Assembly (NCBI RefSeq): GCF_041154455.1
Contig: NZ_AP028664.1
Location: forward strand, 4,403,001 to 4,467,000
From: Variovorax sp. V213
GTDB lineage: Bacteria > Pseudomonadota > Gammaproteobacteria > Burkholderiales > Burkholderiaceae_C
Length of the DNA: 64,000 nucleotides
Reading direction: 5' to 3'
The notes under the pieces are model-generated. The model saw only the letters and a program-made list of their open reading frames with translations, ran no database searches and was not told the origin of the DNA. Shown one piece after another: positions 62,760 through 64,000 of this stretch (its first letter is position 1; each line of letters opens with the position of its first letter). Position numbers and translations under genes: made by a program.

Positions 62760-63557
62760 ATGGACCTTCAACTCCAGGACCGGCACGTTCTCATCACCGG
62801 CGGCAGCAAGGGCATCGGCCTGGCCTGCGCGCTGGGCTTCCTGCGCGAAGGCGCGCGCGTGAGCCTGGTCTCCCGCGATCTGCAGAACCTGGAGCAGGGC
62901 CGCAGGACGCTGGTCGAGGCGTTCGCGCAGGCCGAGGGCCGGGTCTCGGTGCATGCCGCCGACCTCAAGGACTCCGCCAGTGCCGTGGCCGCGCTCGATG
63001 CGGCCGAGCAAGGCTTCGGCCCGGTCGACGTGCTGGTCAATTCCGCCGGCGCCGCGCGCCGCACACCGCCCGACGAGCTGGACGCCGCCGCCTGGCACGA
63101 CGCGATGGACGCCAAGTACTTCACCTACATCCACATGATCGATCCGGTCGTGAAACGCATGGGCCAGCGCGGCCGCGGCGCCATCGTCAACGTGATCGGC
63201 CAGGGTGGCAAGGTCGCCAGCCCGGTTCACATGGCCGGCGGCGCGGCCAACGCCGCGCTGATGCTGGTGAGCGCCGGGATGGCCGCGGCCTATGCCCCCA
63301 AGGGCGTGCGCGTGAACGCGGTGAACCCCGGCCTCACGCTGACCGAGCGGCTGCAGGAAGGCCTGAAGGCGGATGCGAAGCTGCAGGGCATCGGCAGCGA
63401 CGAGGCGCTGCAGCGCGCCAAGGCCCGGCTCCCGCTCGGGCGCATCGCCGCGCCGGACGAGATTGCCAATGCCGTCGTGTTCCTGGCGTCGCCGAGGGCG
63501 AGCTACATCACCGGCGCCATCGTTGCAATGGATGGCGCCGTCACGCCCATGATCTAG
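62760..63557 (+). CDS. SDR-fold protein lacking the catalytic Ser-Tyr-Lys
   Basis: A 265-residue SDR homologue. The cofactor motif ITGGSKGIGLACALGFL and the VLVNSAGAARRTPPDE segment are intact. At the active site, however, the usual Ser position reads IVNVIGQGGKV and the usual YxxxK position reads HMAGGAANAALML, so Ser, Tyr and Lys are all absent. The end (LPLGRIAAPDEIANAVVFLA, ITGAIVAMDGA) is normal. Either it uses another mechanism or binds NAD(P) without dehydrogenase activity. It ends in a 4-base overlap with the convergent LysR gene. Confidence 0.85.
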   Translation: MDLQLQDRHVLITGGSKGIGLACALGFLREGARVSLVSRDLQNLEQGRRTLVEAFAQAEGRVSVHAADLKDSASAVAALDAAEQGFGPVDVLVNSAGAARRTPPDELDAAAWHDAMDAKYFTYIHMIDPVVKRMGQRGRGAIVNVIGQGGKVASPVHMAGGAANAALMLVSAGMAAAYAPKGVRVNAVNPGLTLTERLQEGLKADAKLQGIGSDEALQRAKARLPLGRIAAPDEIANAVVFLASPRASYITGAIVAMDGAVTPMI

Positions 63558-64000
63558 GCGGTGGCGGTCAGCGCCTCGAACTTCAGCGCCAGGAAGTCCA
63601 CCAGCGCCCGCACGCGCGCCGGCACGAAGCGCCCGCTCGGCAGCAATGCATGCAGCGGATAGGGCTCGGTGTCCCACTCGGGCAGCAGGCGCACCAGCCG
63701 TCCGCTCGCGATGTCGTTGCGCACGTCGAGCGCCGACTTCAGCGTGATGCCGCGCCCCGCCACGGCCCAATCGCGCGCGAGCGAGGCATCGTCCACGCTG
63801 CGATCGCCCTTGACCCGCACTTCGGTCCACTGCCCGTTCTGCGCGAAGCGCCACGTGCGGTGCCGGCGCCCGCCGCGATCGAAGGTGAGGCAGTTGTGGT
63901 GCACCAGGTCTTGCGGCGTCTTCGGCGCGGCATGGCGGCGCAGGTAGGCGGGCGATGCGGTGAGCAGCGGATTGGTCAGGGCAAAGGGCCGCGCCACCAG
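63554..64000 (-). CDS. LysR family regulator, C-terminal part (runs off window)
   Basis: The last 149 codons of a LysR-type regulator; the HTH end lies beyond the window. The visible effector-binding half has NPLLTASPAYLRRHAAPKTP, NCLTFDRGGRRHRTWRF, VDDASLARDWAVAGRGITLK and a late LHALLPSGRFVPARVRALVD, DFLALKFEAL, which is the standard LTTR end. Its stop overlaps the convergent SDR stop by 4 bases (CTAG). Target genes unknown. Confidence 0.9.
   Translation of the reverse strand: MVARPFALTNPLLTASPAYLRRHAAPKTPQDLVHHNCLTFDRGGRRHRTWRFAQNGQWTEVRVKGDRSVDDASLARDWAVAGRGITLKSALDVRNDIASGRLVRLLPEWDTEPYPLHALLPSGRFVPARVRALVDFLALKFEALTATA

Overview
The window is high-GC DNA with tightly packed genes and looks like the chromosome of a betaproteobacterium in the Comamonadaceae, most likely Variovorax or a close relative. 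This is inferred from gene content: a PhaM-type polyhydroxybutyrate regulator, SlmA, TRAP transport of organic or sugar acids, a tandem glycine riboswitch, MocR and LysR regulators, and versatile acid catabolism. I see no tRNA, rRNA, insertion sequence or CRISPR array.

Left block, 1-6.5 kb: beta-oxidation genes (3-hydroxyacyl-CoA dehydrogenase running off the window edge, acyl-CoA dehydrogenase), a TetR regulator with a palindromic site upstream, and a divergent SDR/LysR pair.

Sugar-acid block, 6.5-15.6 kb: a divergent cluster around a FadR-type regulator. One arm encodes an FAH-type hydrolase and two SDR dehydrogenases. The other encodes a complete TRAP transporter (dctP, dctQ, dctM), a UxaA-family dehydratase and an Ldh-family oxidoreductase. 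Together they match the non-phosphorylating L-rhamnose/L-fucose type of route: dehydration, oxidation to a 2,4-diketo acid, hydrolysis. Two copies of a REP-like hairpin element lie inside this operon.

Bridge, 15.6-18.9 kb: a DMT transporter, a DUF2182/DUF1326 pair, and slmA.

Surface polysaccharide block, 18.9-48.3 kb: galE, large multidomain glycosyltransferase/methyltransferase proteins, a WecA/MraY-type initiating transferase, an OafA-type acyltransferase, several GT2 enzymes, an ABC exporter (Wzm/Wzt), gmd-rmd for GDP-D-rhamnose, and a leftward operon rfbBDAC-methyltransferase-RgpF fusion-WsaF-GT for dTDP-L-rhamnose and its use. The housekeeping gene argB sits inside this block. Taken together the genes suggest an ABC-transporter-dependent, rhamnose-rich O-antigen or capsule. 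The middle glycosyltransferase genes are clearly more A/T-rich than the flanks.

Right block, 48.3-64 kb: a tandem glycine riboswitch controls a DadA-like amino acid dehydrogenase. Then come a FIST-domain protein with phaM, a MocR regulator with three operator-like repeats, and a ten-gene rightward run of amino-acid export and metabolism genes (three LysE-family exporters, DMT exporter, PLP aminotransferase, DJ-1, GST, PhzF, VOC protein, threonine-dehydratase-like enzyme). A creatininase-family amidohydrolase, an SDR homologue that lacks the usual catalytic residues, and a partial LysR gene close the window.
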